From Microthrixaceae bacterium (GTDB lineage Bacteria; Actinomycetota; Acidimicrobiia; Acidimicrobiales; Microtrichaceae), in NCBI GenBank assembly GCA_023958095.1, contig JAMLGJ010000024.1:1-54843 (forward strand): a stretch of DNA of 54,843 bases, read 5' to 3'. Position numbers and translations under genes: made by a program. Positions 52,011 through 54,843 of this stretch are shown one piece after another. A model generated the notes under the pieces. That model was given only the letters and a program-made list of their open reading frames with translations, searched no databases and was not told the origin of the DNA. Position 1 is the first letter of the stretch. The number at the start of each line of letters is the position of its first letter.

Positions 52011-53549
52011 GTGGGGTACGAGCCGTTGCCGATCGTTGAGGTCGACGTCGATGATCTTCGGTTGGACCTCGACAACTACCGGATCCCGACTCGCCGCGAC
52101 GATGAGGAGGCGGCGCTGAAGTACCTGTTCGCGTCCGAGGATGTGCTCGGCGCGGCGCGCATGATCGTTCGAGACGGATACTTCGACAACGAGGTACCGG
52201 TCGTGGTCGCTGATGACCCCGGCGGGTATGTGGTGTTGGAAGGGAACCGGCGGGTCAGCGCCCTGAAGGCGCTACTGGACCCCACAGTGATCCCTGGGCA
52301 CGACGCCGACATGCGGGGCCTGCTGAAGCGATTCGCAGTGGAGGCCGAACAGTTGCCGGCTCGCATCCGGGTGATGGTCGCCGAGAGCCGCAGCCAGGTG
52401 GCACCTCGAATCGCCCGACTGCACACCGGTCGTTCGAAGAAGGCATGGTCGCTCGACCAGCAGGCGACCTTCTACTACTCGTTACTCGATGCGTCCACGA
52501 CGCCTGAGGATGTTCGGGCGCACTACCCGGACGTGAACGTGACGCGTCTGCTGAAGATGGCGGCCGTGCGCCGGTTCGTGGCGAATGCCAAGTTCACCGA
52601 CCGCAGCTTGCGGTCGTGGGTGAGCGGTCAGGGCGGCGGGGTCGACGGCGAGCTCAAGATGTCAGCGTTCGAGTACGCCTACAAGGTGAAGGAGATCGCT
52701 GCAGCGATCGGCCTGTCGTTCGATCGTGACGGGCTGATCGAACCGCGGACAAAGACTCCGGAGCGGATCGGCAAGGCGCTCGGAGGTGACCAGCTAGTCG
52801 CGCTCGAGCACCTTGTGAGCGAGTTCCGTGCGGAGCGCTTGAACACCCGCTCGCCTGAGTTCAAGCGTGGTGCATCCGAACAGGCTTCGCTGATCGCTCG
52901 GCTGGAAGGGCGATCCTCAGACCCCGATCCGAAAGACGGCGATGGCGACGGGAGCGCCGGCACTAGTGGGTCGGCCGGCGCCCAGGGTGGCTCCGGTGGC
53001 GGTGACAGCGGGGCCGGGTCATCCGGCCGTGGAAACGGTGATGGCTCCGAGGGTGGGAGCGGATCCGGTGGGACCGGGTCTGGCGAACGTGGCCCGAACC
53101 ACCCCGACACGAAGCCCACGCTCGACCTCTCGGGACTTTCGTACGGCGACACACACGTGAACCTCAACCGTCGATATCAGGAGCTGCGGAAGCTGGAGGT
53201 GCGAGTGGTCCCGATCGCAGCAGCCATGGTGATGCGGTCAGTGTTGGAGTCGACTATCAAGTGGCACTACGAGGCATCAGGAACCCGCGCCCATGGGGAG
53301 CTGAAGCAGGTGTTTGCTCGTGTGAAGGCCGACTACTCCGGGGACAAGGCACTCAAGTCGGCGATCGGCAAGGTTGATTCAGGTGGTGCAAGTCAGCCGG
53401 GTTCGATCACCTGGTTCAACGGGATCGTGCACGATGGCGACGCTGCCCCATCAGAGTCCGAGGTGCGGGCGGCGTGGGACCTGATCAACCCGTTGCTGCG
53501 GCACCTGCTGCGGCAGGCCCCTGCTTCCGGCGCTTCATCTGTTCCTTGA
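52011..53549 (+). CDS. ParB-like domain protein with possible C-terminal HEPN-like domain
   Basis: 512 aa. Residues about 5-130 form a ParB/sulfiredoxin-type domain (VDDLRLDLDNYRIP; VVLEGNRRVSALKALL with E77-R81). Residues 135-300 are helical and contain RPARIRVMVAE-like text (LPARIRVMVAESR). A Gly/Ser-rich linker follows. The last 120 residues are helical (VVPIAAAMVMRSVLESTIKWHYEASG), then NGIVHD (N470, H474), then a final helix ending in LINPLLRHLL. This order resembles HEPN nuclease domains. GTG at 52011 has AAGGGG 7 bases upstream. The frame continues up to 51927. It overlaps the convergent methylase gene by 65 bases. Confidence 0.7.
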   Translation: MGYEPLPIVEVDVDDLRLDLDNYRIPTRRDDEEAALKYLFASEDVLGAARMIVRDGYFDNEVPVVVADDPGGYVVLEGNRRVSALKALLDPTVIPGHDADMRGLLKRFAVEAEQLPARIRVMVAESRSQVAPRIARLHTGRSKKAWSLDQQATFYYSLLDASTTPEDVRAHYPDVNVTRLLKMAAVRRFVANAKFTDRSLRSWVSGQGGGVDGELKMSAFEYAYKVKEIAAAIGLSFDRDGLIEPRTKTPERIGKALGGDQLVALEHLVSEFRAERLNTRSPEFKRGASEQASLIARLEGRSSDPDPKDGDGDGSAGTSGSAGAQGGSGGGDSGAGSSGRGNGDGSEGGSGSGGTGSGERGPNHPDTKPTLDLSGLSYGDTHVNLNRRYQELRKLEVRVVPIAAAMVMRSVLESTIKWHYEASGTRAHGELKQVFARVKADYSGDKALKSAIGKVDSGGASQPGSITWFNGIVHDGDAAPSESEVRAAWDLINPLLRHLLRQAPASGASSVP

Positions 53550-54408
53550 TCGCGGTGGCGACGGCGGGAGACCCGATGAGGAGTTCCTCCGCCTTGCCGG
53601 GATGACGAGCCGAGTAGCTGATGGCGAGCTTGCACTGGAACTGGCCTTTGTAGGTTCGTTCGATGAGCGGTGCGGTGTCGTAGGTCACGAGCCAGTGCGC
53701 TTTGGATACAGCGGTCACGACGGCGGCGAGGGCTTGATGGTCGCGTCCGTCGAAGGCGTTGAGGTAAAGCTGAGAGCCAGCGTGTACGTAGGGCGGGTCG
53801 ATGTACATGAACGTCGAGGGATCGTCTGCGTAGGTTTGGATGACGCTGCGACCGTCTAGGTCAGAGACGGTGATCTGGTCGGCGAGGTCGCCGAGGGCAG
53901 TTAGGCGTTCGGTGAGCGTCGCCCGATTGAACCGTGCGTCGATGAGGTACTTGCCCTTCTGCGCCTGGCCGCCGATGACCCCGGCGTTCAGGATGCCGGA
54001 TCGGTTGGTCCGGTTCAGGTAGAAGAACGCAAGCCCAAGCCGGAGCAGGTCGCTTGTGTCGCCGGCTTGGTAGATCGCTCGCTGACGTCGCCACTCCTCG
54101 ATCGTGAGCGGTGTCTTGTCGACGAGGCGGATGAAGCGTCGGTTGTCGTGCACGGCAGAGGTCCAGAACGCGTAGACAGCTGGATCGATGTCATTGATCA
54201 CGAGGTGGTCGACGAGTCCCTGTCGCAGGAGGGCGATACCGGCGCCAGCTCCTCCTGCGTAGGGTTCGACGTAGCGGGCACCGCGTATGCCGATGTGCTC
54301 GATGATGTCGGCGAAGAACCCAGCCAGCGAGGCCTTCCCTCCGGGGTAGCGCAGCGGGGATAGGGTGCCGTAGCGGCGCGAGGCGACGACCGTCATCTCC
54401 TTGGTCAT
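53485..54408 (-). CDS. D12-class DNA adenine N6-methyltransferase
   Basis: 307 aa, Dam family. The SAM-binding and catalytic motifs are complete: PLRYPGGKASLAGFF, YVEPYAGGAGAGIALL, INDIDPAVYAFW and the catalytic MYIDPPY. The C-terminus is basic (KEQMKRRKQ). GGAGGG lies 5 bases before the ATG. It probably methylates adenine in a short DNA motif, most often GATC for this family, but the target is not readable here. It is convergent with the ParB-like gene. No cognate restriction endonuclease is visible. Confidence 0.9.
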   Translation of the reverse strand: MTKEMTVVASRRYGTLSPLRYPGGKASLAGFFADIIEHIGIRGARYVEPYAGGAGAGIALLRQGLVDHLVINDIDPAVYAFWTSAVHDNRRFIRLVDKTPLTIEEWRRQRAIYQAGDTSDLLRLGLAFFYLNRTNRSGILNAGVIGGQAQKGKYLIDARFNRATLTERLTALGDLADQITVSDLDGRSVIQTYADDPSTFMYIDPPYVHAGSQLYLNAFDGRDHQALAAVVTAVSKAHWLVTYDTAPLIERTYKGQFQCKLAISYSARHPGKAEELLIGSPAVATAIKEQMKRRKQGPAAAGAAATG

Positions 54409-54802
54409 CGGGTCCCTCCTCTCACCTCGACGCCCGGCACCTTGACGGGCGAGTTCCTGTACGCGCCTGCGCTCGTCGGGTTGATCTTCGCACCTCTGGC
54501 GGTGCGTGGGGGAACCAGACGCTTCGAGCGCAGGTTGGCGCGGAGCGCGAACGTGCTTCCGAAGCCTTCAGCTCGTACACGCTCTCCGCCGCGTCTACGG
54601 CGGCCAGTCAGAGGTGCCTCACGCTGGTGGTGGTGTCGCGCCGGATCTCAGTGGTCTTAGGTGGATGGGGCGATCGACCTTCGGGATTCGGTGGGGTTAG
54701 AGTGGTCGTCGCAGCGCCGGTCCTCCCGTTGACGCCCCGGGTCCGGCCTTCGTGGCTGCGTCGGCGTCCCTTCTGAACCTGTGATTCGAAGGGACCCGCA
54801 TC
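54409..54802. other. Intergenic region with candidate integrase promoter
   Basis: 394 bases with only short frames that lack support. TCGACC (54674-54679) and TAGAGT (54698-54703) lie 18 bases apart and could drive the gene starting at 54803. The promoter would leave a leader of about 93 bases. Confidence 0.4.
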
Positions 54803-54843
54803 ATGCGCGGCTACGTGACCAAGAAGGGCAAGAAGTACTACGT
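54803..54843 (+). CDS. Start of a probable tyrosine integrase (cut by window edge)
   Basis: Only 13 codons are visible: MRGYVTKKGKKYY. This matches the small arm-type DNA-binding opening of phage tyrosine integrases, which often begin with a G-x-(I/V)-x-K-(K/R)-G-K-x-(Y/W) pattern. GAAGGGA lies 8 bases upstream. The product is a guess from the first residues and from its place next to a tRNA-linked segment. Confidence 0.5.
   Translation, partial: MRGYVTKKGKKYY

Noticed and set aside
51644..54843. Second att copy of the tRNA 3' end inside the window
   Set aside because: No repeat of GGTTCAAATCCTGC or similar was found to the right of the tRNA.

Overview
The window is about 55 kb of very GC-rich bacterial chromosome. 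Coding density is high, GTG and TTG starts are common, and third codon positions are almost always G or C. The gene content points to a free-living actinobacterium, most likely near the class Acidimicrobiia. It includes a DUF2342 zincin-like protein, a UPF0182 membrane protein, a DivIVA-type coiled-coil protein, a mycothiol-dependent maleylpyruvate-isomerase-like (DinB-fold) protein, MreB and a SenX3/RegX3-type phosphate system. The class-level placement is inference. A second lineage clue is the many genes with a TANNNT -10 hexamer only 6-8 bases before the start codon, which indicates leaderless mRNAs.

Layout. 1-6.9 kb: phosphate uptake and sensing (pstC-pstA-pstB-phoU-surE-sensor kinase-response regulator; pstS is not present here). 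7-13 kb: an MFS permease, a DUF2342 protein, a PDZ protein with a decayed trypsin-like domain, moaE, a 63-aa membrane protein and mreB, whose only sensible start is CTG. 13-18 kb: a complete branched-chain amino acid (or amide/urea-like) ABC importer, livG-livF-livH-livM-livK, closed by a strong hairpin terminator. 18-29.5 kb: a HEAT-repeat protein, two small unknowns, a YlbL-like PDZ-Lon protease, a large DivIVA-like coiled-coil protein with a Cys-rich tail resembling phage MuF proteins, UPF0182, and a proton-pumping pyrophosphatase. 29.6-41.2 kb: an adenylate cyclase, msrA, a K+/H+ antiporter, a zinc-ribbon protein, a phosphotransferase, several lipoproteins (one a HExxH metallopeptidase, one with two peptidoglycan-binding repeats) and a flavin-dependent reductase. 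41.4-46.8 kb: a GGDEF-EAL protein behind a structured leader, then an alkane oxidation cluster (TetR regulator, AlkB, DinB-like protein, SRPBCC protein). 46.9-51.4 kb: a LysR regulator divergent from an unknown ORF, a large secreted protein with beta-1,3-glucanase character, a VOC protein and a receiver-like protein.

At 51,567 an initiator tRNA-Met gene marks the border of what looks like an integrated element. Beyond it lie a ParB-like protein with a C-terminal region that may be HEPN-like, a convergent and overlapping D12-class adenine methylase, and, at the window edge, the first codons of a probable tyrosine integrase. This tRNA-linked segment is the best candidate for an uncharacterised (possibly defensive) system.

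Most genes are housekeeping or stress functions in short operons. Start codons were chosen from Shine-Dalgarno spacing, overlaps with the preceding gene, or the position of a leaderless -10 hexamer.
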